A stretch of DNA of 15,692 nucleotides. Source: JBOFCS01 sp051646185. GTDB taxonomy: Bacteria; Actinomycetota; Actinomycetes; Mycobacteriales; Mycobacteriaceae. Where the stretch lies: the NCBI GenBank assembly GCA_051646185.1, contig JBOFCS010000237.1:1-15692 (forward strand). The letters are read 5' to 3'. Within the stretch, counting starts at the first letter, position 1. Each line of letters starts with the position of its first letter. The notes beneath the pieces were generated by a model. That model saw nothing but the letters and a program-made list of their open reading frames with translations. It had not been told where the DNA came from and searched no databases. The translations under genes and the position numbers were made by a program. Below are positions 5,738 through 14,256 of this stretch, piece by piece.

Positions 5738-7400
5738 TCAATTCACAACGCTGATCTTCCTTAGTTTTCCCAGGAAGATGGTGTGTTACAACAACTACCG
5801 TTCGATCTTCAGCTATCAAGCCTGAATGCCGATCTAGCAAGGCAGCTAAAAGCTGCTCGGAATCTTCCGCACTCAGATGCTCGGTAGGTTCGTCAAGCAG
5901 TAGTACACGAGCCGGGGAAATGATCACTCGCGCTAGCAGTAGCCTTCGACGCTGACCACCGGAAACTGCTTGTGCACCAAGAACTAATCGAGTATTCAAC
6001 CCTTCTGGTAAGTTGTTGAGCCAGTCTTGCAATCCTACTGCAGTCAAGGCGGCGATAAGCCGATCATCGGAAGCATCTCCGCAAGCAACGAGGAGATTAT
6101 CTCGCACCGTGGTATCAAAAATATGCGCATCTTCGGCAAAAAATCCAACACTATTGGGCAGTGCGGCCTGTTCATCTTCGGTTAAATCTCTGATGTGAGT
6201 TCCGTTCACTGTCACTGTTCCTGAGGCTTCCGGCAGTAACCCGGCAATTGTCATCAGTAATGCAGTTTTACCTACTCCGCTTGCCCCGGTTATCACCGTA
6301 CGGGAGCCCGGAGGCAGGGAAAAACTCACTGGATTAGTCAAAGTATGCCATCCACAAGATAATCCACTCGCCACAATCTCTGGCGTTGATTCAACTATCT
6401 TCGGCCGAATATCCAGGTTACTTTCCCCATCTAGCGGGATTTTATGCACTAAATCCATAATTCGCTTAGCTGCTATCTGAGCCCGAGTCAGGGTAATCGC
6501 CGCATCTGGAAGTAGTGTGGTGGACTCAAATGCTGCCAATGGCAAGAGAACTGCCATTGCTAATGTCATTGGCGACATCTGAGCACCCGGCTCAGTAAAA
6601 GTCAGTACCCCAATCACTAGAGAGGCAGCAAGACTCACCGCAATCGCCAACGGGTGTGCTACTGCGGCCCAGGACATAAGCTTTGCCGCATTTTCAGTTT
6701 CCACTATCTTCTGATTTTTTGCAGTGGCTGCATTGTTTAGCGCATTCTCCAGTTGACCAGCAACTCTGAGTTCCGCGGTATGGTCAAGGGCTGTTACTAC
6801 AGCAAGATCATACTGAGCCTGCCACTGCGCTCCAGCTTGTTCACTGCGCCGCGTTCCCTGCGCAGCCAACCACGGCGCAAAGACACCGGCAAAGATCAGG
6901 CTCACTGCCAATATCAGAGCCGAAAATGGTAGCAGCACATACATTACTAGCACTACAGCAACTGAGGTAACAAAAGCTACAAGCATAGGCAATATTGCGC
7001 GTATGACAACATCTCCTAATGCATCAATATCTGCCCCCATCCGAGTTACCAGTTCCCCACGTCGATAACTAGTAGTAACTGCCGGCTCAGCAGCGGCTAA
7101 CCGTGTATAAAGTTGTTCCCGCGCAGCGCTTACCCCACTGAGCGCACAATCATGTGAATAGAGTCGCTCTAAATACCTGAACAGACCACGCGAAATTCCC
7201 AGTGCACGAACAGAAACCACGGCTACGCTTAAATCTAACACCGGAGGCATTTGCCAAGCTCTAGTAATTAGCCAGGCCGAAAGTACGGCTAGCGTAATAG
7301 CACTGACTAAAGTTAGCACCCCCAAGATCAAGGCCACTACCGTACGCCCCACCCGTAAATTAAGTAGAGATAACGCGGGCCACAGCGGATCAGTTGTCAT
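5676..7400 (-). CDS. cydC: ABC transporter CydC (heterodimeric thiol exporter / bd oxidase assembly)
   Basis: Half-transporter of 574 residues that pairs with CydD. In E. coli, CydDC exports cysteine and glutathione and is needed for assembly of cytochrome bd. Residues 15-310 are a six-helix membrane domain and 340-545 are the ATPase. Motifs are Walker A GASGVGKTA (372-380), signature VSGGQRRR (479-486), Walker B VLLLDEP (499-505) and H-loop VTH (538-540). The Q-loop reads AEDAHIF, with Glu423 where Gln is usual, as I recall for actinobacterial CydC. The ATG at 7400 has GGGGAG six bases upstream and was preferred to the TTG just before it. It overlaps the cydD stop by 11 bases. The last 20 residues are encoded within the 3' end of the convergent nitrobindin-like gene. 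Confidence 0.93.
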   Translation of the reverse strand: MTTDPLWPALSLLNLRVGRTVVALILGVLTLVSAITLAVLSAWLITRAWQMPPVLDLSVAVVSVRALGISRGLFRYLERLYSHDCALSGVSAAREQLYTRLAAAEPAVTTSYRRGELVTRMGADIDALGDVVIRAILPMLVAFVTSVAVVLVMYVLLPFSALILAVSLIFAGVFAPWLAAQGTRRSEQAGAQWQAQYDLAVVTALDHTAELRVAGQLENALNNAATAKNQKIVETENAAKLMSWAAVAHPLAIAVSLAASLVIGVLTFTEPGAQMSPMTLAMAVLLPLAAFESTTLLPDAAITLTRAQIAAKRIMDLVHKIPLDGESNLDIRPKIVESTPEIVASGLSCGWHTLTNPVSFSLPPGSRTVITGASGVGKTALLMTIAGLLPEASGTVTVNGTHIRDLTEDEQAALPNSVGFFAEDAHIFDTTVRDNLLVACGDASDDRLIAALTAVGLQDWLNNLPEGLNTRLVLGAQAVSGGQRRRLLLARVIISPARVLLLDEPTEHLSAEDSEQLLAALLDRHSGLIAEDRTVVVVTHHLPGKTKEDQRCELTNQYSGQAELKDAGPTAHQR

Positions 7401-9060
7401 CAATAACTCCCCGGCTTTTTACCTGTATCACCCGATCTGCAACGTCAAGAACTGAATCACGATGTGCAATAACAACTACCGTACGACCAGATCTAGCTAA
7501 CTGCACTAACTGCGCTAATACTTGTTTTTCACTATGGGGATCAAGATGGGCAGTCGGTTCATCAGCGAGAATCACTGGAGCAGAAGATAATAGCAATCGT
7601 GTCAGGGCAAATCTTTGCCGTTGCCCCAGCGAAAGTCCGACGCCTCCATTACCAATATGTGTTTCCCAGCTCTGCGGTAGCTTCTCAAGGACTGCGGAGA
7701 ATCCGGTGGCTTCAGCGGCAACAGCAAGCTTACTGTCAGTAAGATCAACCCTAGAGCCAAGTTTAAGGTTTTCTTCAAGTGTCCCCGCTAATAATGTGGG
7801 GTGTTGAGGTAGCCAAGCCAGAGTGGACCACCAATAATTTTTTTCAAAACTAGTGAGTGAACTTCCGTTAATATAGATTCCTCCAGTGGCAGACACTAAA
7901 CCTAGAAGGGCAAGCATCGCAGTAGTTTTACCGGAACCATTGCACCCAGTAAGTACAGTAAGTTCTCCTGGACACATTTTTGCTGAAAGTAAATAGGGGG
8001 CTGCTCCTTTTCGAGATTCCACACAAAGGCTTTGTAACTCAATCGTTACTGATTCCGATAAGCCTTCTTTCTGCTCACCTTGCGGCAACGCTGGCAGTGT
8101 TATTGTGTTAAAAGCTTTATCAGCAGCAAGAAGTCCATCTTGAGCTGCATGAAATTGCGCCCCCACTACCCGCAAGGGCAGATACACTTCAGGGGCCAAA
8201 ATGAGGGCGGCAATACCAGAGGCAAGCTCCATATCACCAAAAACCAGACGCAACCCAATACCCACCGCCACCAAAGCCACACTTAATGTTGCTAATAATT
8301 CAAGAACCATGGCTGAAAGAAATGCAATACGCAAAGCCGCCATCGTTGAACGTCGATTGGCTTGCCCAAGCTCATGAATTCGTGCCGCTGGCCCCCACTG
8401 CCGACCTAATGCCCTCAAAGTTGGCAGACCCGCAATGAGATCAAGAAATTGTGATGATAATCGTTGGATATCAAGAAGTTTAGATTCTGTTTTCCCTTTT
8501 GTTAGCAGCCCAATAAGAACCATGAATATCGGAATTAGCGGTAGGGTGACAGTAATTATCACAGCAGAAGCGATATCTTGACATGCAATCGCCAGAACGG
8601 TTATTGGAGTTACTACCCCAGCAAGAACTAGCGCGGGTAGGTATCCCATGAGATACGGCCGAAGGTCTTCCAACCCCCTGAGCAACACGGTAATCACTTC
8701 ATCACGTCGACTAACAATAGTTCGCAGATCTGCTGAGCTCACTTGCCTCAGTGCTGAATCTGCAAGTTCAGCAATAATATACGAGGCACTACGATGTGAA
8801 AAACGGACCTGCATCCACGTAGCTGCCACTCGAATTGTCAGAGCTGCTAGCAGAATATAGAGCTGTGGTGTCCAGTCAGCTAGGGATCGTCGGTCTGGCT
8901 GGGTAATAACTCCAGCCAATATTGACGCAGTCATTACTGCAATAACCACAACAGTAATAGCGGTAACAACTCCGAGAAAGACCATGAGTACTAAGTAGAC
9001 TCGCGCTGAACGCGAGTATTGCCAAAGTCGCGGGTCAATCGGAGTGCGGCGTTCAGACAC
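7390..9060 (-). CDS. cydD: ABC transporter CydD
   Basis: Half-transporter of 556 residues, partner of CydC in the inner membrane. Residues 20-300 contain six membrane helices. The ATPase domain (335-550) shows Walker A TGCNGSGKTT (371-380), Q-loop WLPQH (Q419), signature LSLGQRQR (476-483), Walker B VILADEP (496-502) and H-loop IAHR (H533). The signature SLGQ instead of SGGQ is common in CydD. The start is GTG at 9060 with a poor ribosome site, 11 bases after the cydB stop, so it probably depends on coupled translation. The gene is more A+T rich than its neighbours outside the cyd cluster: two sampled 60-base lines gave 42 and 45 percent G+C, against 68 percent in one ygfZ line. Confidence 0.93.
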   Translation of the reverse strand: MSERRTPIDPRLWQYSRSARVYLVLMVFLGVVTAITVVVIAVMTASILAGVITQPDRRSLADWTPQLYILLAALTIRVAATWMQVRFSHRSASYIIAELADSALRQVSSADLRTIVSRRDEVITVLLRGLEDLRPYLMGYLPALVLAGVVTPITVLAIACQDIASAVIITVTLPLIPIFMVLIGLLTKGKTESKLLDIQRLSSQFLDLIAGLPTLRALGRQWGPAARIHELGQANRRSTMAALRIAFLSAMVLELLATLSVALVAVGIGLRLVFGDMELASGIAALILAPEVYLPLRVVGAQFHAAQDGLLAADKAFNTITLPALPQGEQKEGLSESVTIELQSLCVESRKGAAPYLLSAKMCPGELTVLTGCNGSGKTTAMLALLGLVSATGGIYINGSSLTSFEKNYWWSTLAWLPQHPTLLAGTLEENLKLGSRVDLTDSKLAVAAEATGFSAVLEKLPQSWETHIGNGGVGLSLGQRQRFALTRLLLSSAPVILADEPTAHLDPHSEKQVLAQLVQLARSGRTVVVIAHRDSVLDVADRVIQVKSRGVIDDN

Positions 9061-9071
9061 TACTCACACTT

Positions 9072-10133
9072 TCACGATTTTGTGGTAACAGAAAGACCAA
9101 TGCCTGCTGGGATCTGATCGGTGGAAATCCGACGACGAAAAACCCAATACGTCCACCCTTGATAGATCATCACCACCGGAGTCATTGCGGCTGCCGCCCA
9201 GGTCATTACCATGAGGGTATAGGCACTTGACGAAGCATTGTGCACTGTTAAACTCAGTGCCGAATCTGTCGTTGAGACCATGACATTGGGGAATAATGAT
9301 CCAAAAAGCAAGGTAACAGTGGCGAGCACAGCCACTGTTGTACCGATAAATGCCCAGTCTTCTCGCTTCATTCGGGTGAGTAGTGCAACTGCAATTAGGG
9401 CCACTGCCGCAAGCACCAAAGCAACCCAGGTCCAACCTTTTCCATATGCCAGTTGCGTCCATAATGCAAAGGCTCCACCAACCGCTACCGCTGGTATTGC
9501 CAGGATCTGAGCAATACGTTCTGCATCTTGATGAACAGAGCCGGAAGTCTTCAAAGCAATAAATACCGCTCCATGTAAGGCAAACACCAACGCGGTGGTG
9601 GCCCCACCAAGTAAAGCGTAGGGGTTAAGGAGATCAAAGAATCCTGAGGTAATTTTTTTGTCTGCATTAATGGCAACCCCACGAACAATATTGGCAAAAG
9701 CTACACCCCATAAGATCGCTGGAATCCAGGAACCAATACCAATGCCAAGATCGCACCAGCGCCGCCAGTTGTCGTTGTTTATTTTCCCCCGGTATTCAAT
9801 GGCGCACACTCGGACAATAAGTGCTACCAAAATAACCAGCAGCGGTAAGTAGAAGCCGGAAAACAATGTTGCATACCATTCGGGGAAGGCGGCGAACATC
9901 GCTCCGCCTGCGGTAAGTAACCACACTTCATTGGCATCCCACACTGGACCAATGGTATTGAGCACCGTCCGACGTCGGGTATCAACACTGGCCTCGGTGC
10001 CCGAACGAGCTGTCATCGATTTACTGCCAATGATCGGCAGCAGCATTCCTACTCCAAAGTCGAAGCCTTCCAAAATGAAGTAGCCAAGGAAGAGTACTGC
10101 GATGAGAATGAACCACACATTGACAAGTTCCAT
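9072..10133 (-). CDS. cydB: Cytochrome bd quinol oxidase subunit II
   Basis: A 353-residue integral membrane protein with about eight or nine transmembrane helices, forming a heterodimer with CydA. The N-terminus has the family signature LGYFILEGFDFGVGMLLP (16-33). The VWDANEVWLLTAGGAMFAAF segment near 63-82 and GFYLPLLVILVALIVR after it are also CydB-typical. It does not bind the catalytic hemes itself but is needed for the oxidase. The ATG has an AGGA ribosome site about eight bases upstream and lies 14 bases after the cydA stop. It is the second gene of cydABDC. Confidence 0.95.
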   Translation of the reverse strand: MELVNVWFILIAVLFLGYFILEGFDFGVGMLLPIIGSKSMTARSGTEASVDTRRRTVLNTIGPVWDANEVWLLTAGGAMFAAFPEWYATLFSGFYLPLLVILVALIVRVCAIEYRGKINNDNWRRWCDLGIGIGSWIPAILWGVAFANIVRGVAINADKKITSGFFDLLNPYALLGGATTALVFALHGAVFIALKTSGSVHQDAERIAQILAIPAVAVGGAFALWTQLAYGKGWTWVALVLAAVALIAVALLTRMKREDWAFIGTTVAVLATVTLLFGSLFPNVMVSTTDSALSLTVHNASSSAYTLMVMTWAAAAMTPVVMIYQGWTYWVFRRRISTDQIPAGIGLSVTTKS

Positions 10134-10147
10134 GATCTGTTCCTACC

Positions 10148-11638
10148 TCAGTATGCAAATGATAGTTGTTGGGGTGCATCAGAATTAGTGGAATCTCCGC
10201 CTTCTGATGGGTGCTTATCGTGATCAAGTGGCCCTTCCAGAATGTATCTTCTGATGAGGAAAAACCACACTGCACCTAAGGCTGCGTAGAGCACTGTAAA
10301 CGTCACCAAAGATAGCCATACTGTTGCCACCGGATGATCCGATACTCCTTGCAGCACCAGGAGCCGAAGATTGACATCTCCACTGGGGTTGGGTGCGACA
10401 ATCCATGGCTGTCTGCCCATTTCAGTAAAGACCCAGCCAGCGCTATTAGCCAGAAATGGGGTGGGAATCATGGCGATGCTTAAGATTGCAAACCAGCGCT
10501 GGGTAGGAACCCGCCCGCCTCGGGTAAACCACAACCCAAGCACAGCAAGCAGCGCTGCACCTGCGGCCCAACCTATCATGGCACGGAAAGTCCAGTAGGT
10601 AACAAACAGATTTGGTTGATAATTCCCTGAACCAAGTTGCTGTTCATACTGCTGTTGAAGTTCTTTCACTCCGGTGATAGTGGAGTTAAAGTCTCCGTCG
10701 GCAAGGAAGGAAGTGAGCCCAGGAATTTTAATAAGTTGGGTAATACTGTCACAGTTATTTTGGGTTCCCACTGTCAGTAGGGAGAAATCTGCTCCAGTTT
10801 CACTGTGACATAAGGATTCCGCTGCTGCCATTTTCATGGGTTGCTGTTCAAACATCAGCTTCGCTTGGATATCACCGGTAATGGCTAGCCCCACACCGGA
10901 AGCCACCATTACCCATAGAGCAAGAATTGTCACTGGGCGGAACATGGTTTTAGCGGTACCCTTATGCTCCTCTATTACTTCGTGATCTTCGCTTGTTGCA
11001 GCTTTGCGCATATGCCGCACCATGGACCAACCAGCAACTCCGGCAACAAATGTGGCCGCAGTTAGCAGCGCTCCGGCCACCACATGCGGGAAGGCAGCAA
11101 GCGTAGTATTATTGGTGAGCAATGCCCAAATGCTGGTAAGTTCCGCTCGACCTCTTTCTGGGTTAAATACCGCCCCCACCGGATGCTGCATGAATGAGTT
11201 TGCGGCAATAATGAAATATGCTGAGGCGTTTACCCCAATGGCCACTAACCAAATCGTGGCTAGGTGAAGGATTTTTGGCAATCTCCCCCACCCAAATATC
11301 CACAGCCCTAAGAACGTTGATTCCAAAAAGAAGGCCACTAATCCTTCTAATGCTAGCGGTGCCCCAAAAACGTCACCAACAAAGCGGGAATACTCACTCC
11401 AGTTCATCCCAAATTGAAATTCCTGGACAATGCCGGTAGCCACCCCTAAGGCGAAGTTAATCAAAAAAAGTTTGCCAAAAAATTTGGTGAGCCGATACCA
11501 CTGATCATTTCCGGTCACTACCCATACTGTCTGCATGACTGCGATAAGTGGAGCTAGCCCAATGGTTAGTGGAACAAGAATGAAGTGGTAAACGGTGGTG
11601 ATGCCAAACTGCCACCGCGAAACATCCAAACTGCTCAT
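10148..11638 (-). CDS. cydA: Cytochrome bd quinol oxidase subunit I
   Basis: A 496-residue membrane subunit that oxidises menaquinol and reduces O2 with hemes b558, b595 and d. With the ATG at 11638 the key residues fall one position before E. coli: H18 (VYHF), E98 and E106 (LALEGL, AFFLES) and H185 (AAFPHVVAGA). The Q-loop has QPMKMAAAES and is of the short type. It also has C277 and C296, 19 residues apart, like the disulfide pair described in the mycobacterial enzyme. GRQPW is near the C-terminal third. The frame extends up to 11692, but the 11638 ATG has GGAG eight bases before it and matches the usual MDxxxxxRWQFGI start. It heads the cydABDC operon and probably supports growth at low oxygen or under NO and peroxide stress. 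Confidence 0.95.
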   Translation of the reverse strand: MSSLDVSRWQFGITTVYHFILVPLTIGLAPLIAVMQTVWVVTGNDQWYRLTKFFGKLFLINFALGVATGIVQEFQFGMNWSEYSRFVGDVFGAPLALEGLVAFFLESTFLGLWIFGWGRLPKILHLATIWLVAIGVNASAYFIIAANSFMQHPVGAVFNPERGRAELTSIWALLTNNTTLAAFPHVVAGALLTAATFVAGVAGWSMVRHMRKAATSEDHEVIEEHKGTAKTMFRPVTILALWVMVASGVGLAITGDIQAKLMFEQQPMKMAAAESLCHSETGADFSLLTVGTQNNCDSITQLIKIPGLTSFLADGDFNSTITGVKELQQQYEQQLGSGNYQPNLFVTYWTFRAMIGWAAGAALLAVLGLWFTRGGRVPTQRWFAILSIAMIPTPFLANSAGWVFTEMGRQPWIVAPNPSGDVNLRLLVLQGVSDHPVATVWLSLVTFTVLYAALGAVWFFLIRRYILEGPLDHDKHPSEGGDSTNSDAPQQLSFAY

Positions 11639-11705
11639 AGCATTCACTCCGATATTCATCAGACTAGCTCTGGGTACCTCTGTCAGGGTCATGCACTAAG
11701 GCCAC

Positions 11706-11721
11706 AGTGGCGCTCATCACT
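11706..11721. promoter_or_regulatory. GlxR/CRP-like half-conserved site upstream of cydA
   Basis: AGTGGCGCTCATCACT has the core GTG-N8-CAC of the corynebacterial GlxR (CRP-type) site TGTGA-N6-TCACA, but the flanking bases do not all match. It is 68 bases upstream of the chosen cydA start. Respiratory genes including cyd are reported GlxR targets in C. glutamicum, which makes the match worth noting. Confidence 0.3.
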
Positions 11722-11744
11722 TTGCTGCTATGCACAGCCAACCC

Positions 11745-11773
11745 TTTACTACTCAATGTAGTAGCACTGTCAA
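11745..11773 (-). promoter_or_regulatory. Candidate cydA promoter with operator-like repeat
   Basis: On the minus strand, TTGACA (11773-11768) is followed after 16 bases by TAGTAA (11751-11746), a fair -10. The inverted repeat CTACT-6-AGTAG (11749-11764) fills the spacer, a typical place for a repressor site. The transcript would have a 5' UTR of about 100 bases. Confidence 0.35.
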
Positions 11774-11884
11774 ATCGGGATGACTCCAGATCAGGGGAAA
11801 GAAGCAATGCCACCGCACACACCCGAGAAACATCTGCGGCAAGCAGATAATATACGGAGCACTCCGGGGTGCCATGGCTAATTT

Positions 11885-11902
11885 TTGCTAGAAAAATAGC
11901 AA
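11885..11902. repeat. Inverted repeat TTGCTA-6-TAGCAA upstream of cydA
   Basis: A perfect 6-bp inverted repeat with a six-base A-rich spacer. On the minus-strand RNA it would be a small hairpin followed by AAAAAT. It could be an operator for a dimeric regulator. Confidence 0.4.
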
Positions 11903-11937
11903 CTTTACGTGCTCATGCCTGCACGCTATGCCTTTGT

Positions 11938-11968
11938 TTACGTACTTCCCCAACTGGGAAATACGTAA
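11938..11968. promoter_or_regulatory. 31-bp hairpin/operator upstream of cydA
   Basis: TTACGTA (11938-11944) and TACGTAA (11962-11968) flank TTCCC and GGGAA (11946-11950, 11956-11960). Twelve of thirteen stem positions pair, with a five-base loop. A TATAAT on the minus strand (11994-11989) is 20 bases upstream of it, so it could be at the 5' end of a long cydA leader. It could equally be a large operator. Confidence 0.5.
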
Positions 11969-12147
11969 TACCCACCAACGAAAACAAAATTATATGGTGC
12001 TAGCCATACTTATTGAGATGATCATCGTAGCCCCCGTTCTTGCCGATTGATCCGCATCCTCAAGCAGTAGGAGGCATTCGCAATATAAACTCCCGGATCA
12101 GTTAAAGCAGTGCGCGCTGATACGGCAGTTATTGTCGATCGTCGGTG

Positions 12148-13026
12148 TTACCCACCAATGCTACTCACTGCAAGGTCCACCAGGGAAGAGAACTCAGCAG
12201 CCTGCTCCGGCAGAGCTAACTCCGCACCATTTAAGGTATGCACCCGAGCTGCGAGAGTGACACTTGATACCATCCAAACACCCTGGGAGGCAAAGAGATC
12301 AGCGGGAAGAAATAGTTCATAGTTACACTCATAACCCTGGGACGACGCTACATCAAATAAGGCTTGCACCGTGGTGCCTGCCAGTATCCCACTATTAGTT
12401 GGAGTGGTAATAAGCTTTCCGTCCCGCATAATCACCACAGTCGAACGTGGCCCTTCCAAAACATAACCTTCACTACTGGTAAAAATGACCTCTTCAGCCC
12501 CCATGCTAGCTGCGTGACGTAACGCCGCCATGTTCGTGGCATAGGAAAGAGTTTTTGCTCCCAGCAACTGCCAGGGTGCGCGGGCAGCCAAATCTATGGA
12601 GAATCCTCGCTCCATAGTTATTGCCGAAATACCTTCGCGCCGAACCTGTTCCACCCTTGATGCCACAGCACCTACCGTAATATACGCTGTCGTATGATCT
12701 TCTTCAGAAACTGTAAAACTCTCAGTGCCACGGCTTAATGCCAATCTCAGAATGCCTTCGACCTCAGTCCCATGCAGGCCCACCCACTGCTGCACTGCAA
12801 TAGCCACGGCAGCGCGCCATTGGTTCAGATCTGGCTTCGGCAGTTCCAACGCAGCAGCCGACTCTTGTAAGCGCAATAAATGCCATTCCACAACACAAGC
12901 CCGACCGTCCCGAACCAGCAAGGTTTCAAATATTCCGTCCCCACGTACCGCAGCCAGATCATCCGCACGCAAAAACGGAAGATTGGGATCGTGCACTGTT
13001 CCATCAAGAGTCACCAATACCTGCAT
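12148..13026 (-). CDS. pabC: Aminodeoxychorismate lyase / class IV aminotransferase
   Basis: A 292-residue PLP enzyme of fold type IV. PabC converts 4-amino-4-deoxychorismate to p-aminobenzoate and pyruvate for folate synthesis. Visible motifs are RADDLAAVRGDGIFETLLVR (20-39), the PLP lysine K158 in LLGAKTLSYATN and the VLEGPRSTVV stretch with E191. The protein resembles Rv0812, which was shown as an ADC lyase. The frame extends upstream to 13134, but residues before MQVLVTLDG are not family-like. The ATG at 13026 is preceded by TAGGCT at leaderless distance with no ribosome site. It is divergent from the folate-binding ygfZ-like gene, which fits a folate theme. A D-amino acid or branched-chain aminotransferase is a less likely alternative. 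Confidence 0.9.
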   Translation of the reverse strand: MQVLVTLDGTVHDPNLPFLRADDLAAVRGDGIFETLLVRDGRACVVEWHLLRLQESAAALELPKPDLNQWRAAVAIAVQQWVGLHGTEVEGILRLALSRGTESFTVSEEDHTTAYITVGAVASRVEQVRREGISAITMERGFSIDLAARAPWQLLGAKTLSYATNMAALRHAASMGAEEVIFTSSEGYVLEGPRSTVVIMRDGKLITTPTNSGILAGTTVQALFDVASSQGYECNYELFLPADLFASQGVWMVSSVTLAARVHTLNGAELALPEQAAEFSSLVDLAVSSIGG

Positions 13027-13109
13027 AAGACATAGCCTAAAACCAAACCCGTCCCGTATCCGACAAGCACGCCGCCAATCAGTGCGGCATTTAGCCGTAC
13101 AGTGGAACT
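13027..13109. promoter_or_regulatory. Divergent leaderless promoters of pabC and ygfZ
   Basis: On the plus strand TACAGT (13098-13103) is six bases before the GTG of the ygfZ-like gene. On the minus strand TAGGCT (13039-13034) is seven bases before the pabC ATG. Neither gene has a ribosome site, so both messages appear leaderless. No -35 elements are obvious. Confidence 0.5.
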
Positions 13110-14252
13110 GTGGCTGATTCCGTGTACCGCTCACCCATCCTTTCCACTGTCGGCGCCGTTGGTGCTCAGCCTGACTCTGCCGATGCTGGTGTCGCTTGGC
13201 ACTATGGTGATCCCCTGCGTGAACAAAAAACTGCCACTGTTGCTGCCGTTATGGTGGACCGCTCTCATCGTGGGGTTCTTGCGTTAAGTGGCCCGCAGCG
13301 CTTGAGTTGGTTACACACACTGTCCAGTCAGCATGTGGCTGATCTTGCTGATGGGGAAAGTGCTGAAAGTCTCAGCCTAGACGTTAATGGTCGGGTAGAA
13401 GATCACCTTGTTCTCACCGATATAGCTGACCTCACCTGGATCGACACCGAGCGTTCCCGAGTCACTGCCCTGCTGGCATTCTTACAAAAGATGGTTTTCT
13501 GGTCCAAAGTTGAACCTCGAGATGCTCACACAGAACTTGCCGTTATCAGTCTGCTTGGCCCTCAACTCGAAGACCTCCACATTCTCACTGCGTTGGGTAT
13601 CACTGCTCTGCCCGAGCCGTATCGTGCTGTTGCCCGTACTGATGGTGGTTTTGTTCGCCGGATGCCTTGGCCAACCAGTGAAGCGCCGATCGCTCTTGAT
13701 GTTCTGGTCCCCCGCGATCAGTTAACGCAATTGTGGTCGGAGCTTCAGGCGGTCGCAGTGGTACCAGCAGGAATGTGGGCTTTTGAGGCCCTGCGAGTAG
13801 CCGCGCTGCGACCACGCTTAGGCCTGGACACCGATGACCGAACCCTGCCCCATGAAGTGGGGTGGATTGGCGGGATCAACGAAGGTGGGGCGGTCCATCT
13901 GGATAAAGGGTGCTACCGCGGACAAGAAACTGTGGCACGTATTCATAATTTAGGGAAACCGCCTCGGCACCTTGTGTTGCTGCACCTTGATGGTGCTGCC
14001 GATTCTTGCCCTAGACCTGGCAGTGCCATCGCTGTTGATAGCCGTGTAGTTGGACGGGTGGGCACCGTGATCGATCACTTTGAACTCGGCCCTATCGCCC
14101 TTGCATTGGTGAAGCGGACAATTCCCGTTGATGCCCCGTTGACGACTGAGGGTGTGGCTGCCGCTATTGATCCGCGCTCTGTCCCCCAGCTTGATACCCC
14201 GCAACCTGGTCGGATTGCCATAGAACGGCTCCGAGGACAAAGCAAAGGATAG
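13110..14252 (+). CDS. ygfZ: YgfZ/GcvT-domain folate-binding Fe-S maintenance protein
   Basis: A 380-residue cytoplasmic protein. YgfZ (IBA57 family) uses folate to help synthesise or repair certain iron-sulfur clusters. The N-terminal GcvT-like fold spans about 40-230. The family motif KGCYRGQE is at 266-273 with the essential Cys at C268. The C-terminal beta barrel covers about 285-375. The start GTG at 13110 has a -10 hexamer six bases upstream and no ribosome site. It is the counterpart of Rv0811c in the mycobacterial locus and is divergent from pabC. It is four bases before the MOSC gene, so the two are probably one transcript. Confidence 0.92.
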   Translation: MADSVYRSPILSTVGAVGAQPDSADAGVAWHYGDPLREQKTATVAAVMVDRSHRGVLALSGPQRLSWLHTLSSQHVADLADGESAESLSLDVNGRVEDHLVLTDIADLTWIDTERSRVTALLAFLQKMVFWSKVEPRDAHTELAVISLLGPQLEDLHILTALGITALPEPYRAVARTDGGFVRRMPWPTSEAPIALDVLVPRDQLTQLWSELQAVAVVPAGMWAFEALRVAALRPRLGLDTDDRTLPHEVGWIGGINEGGAVHLDKGCYRGQETVARIHNLGKPPRHLVLLHLDGAADSCPRPGSAIAVDSRVVGRVGTVIDHFELGPIALALVKRTIPVDAPLTTEGVAAAIDPRSVPQLDTPQPGRIAIERLRGQSKG

Positions 14253-14256
14253 TGAC

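Larger units (their letters stand above)
11639..12147. other. Long non-coding region between pabC and cydA
   Basis: 509 bases without a convincing gene. It holds the cydA promoter region on the minus strand and several inverted repeats described separately. Also seen are the palindrome GATGATCATC (12017-12026) and the short repeat CCTC-8-GAGG near 12058. No tRNA or recognised riboswitch was found. pabC points into this region, and no clear T-tailed terminator is visible after it. Confidence 0.7.

Noticed and set aside
7401..7403. TTG start for cydC
   Set aside because: The ATG immediately following is at better spacing from GGGGAG.
9064..9462. 132-codon minus-strand frame at the end of cydB
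   Set aside because: Lies in another frame inside cydB and has no recognisable protein features.
11639..11692. Longer cydA starting at 11692
   Set aside because: The ATG at 11638 has GGAG at good distance and matches the conserved CydA N-terminus; the 18 extra residues do not.
12000..12147. tRNA or riboswitch in the pabC-cydA gap
   Set aside because: No cloverleaf, no CCA-type acceptor pairing and no known riboswitch core could be traced; only short palindromes were found.
12110..12322. Plus-strand frame at the pabC 3' end
   Set aside because: Antisense to pabC with no ribosome site or familiar motif.
13027..13134. Longer pabC starting at 13134
   Set aside because: The 36 extra residues are Arg/Cys-rich and unlike PabC, and they would overlap the promoter and start of the divergent gene.
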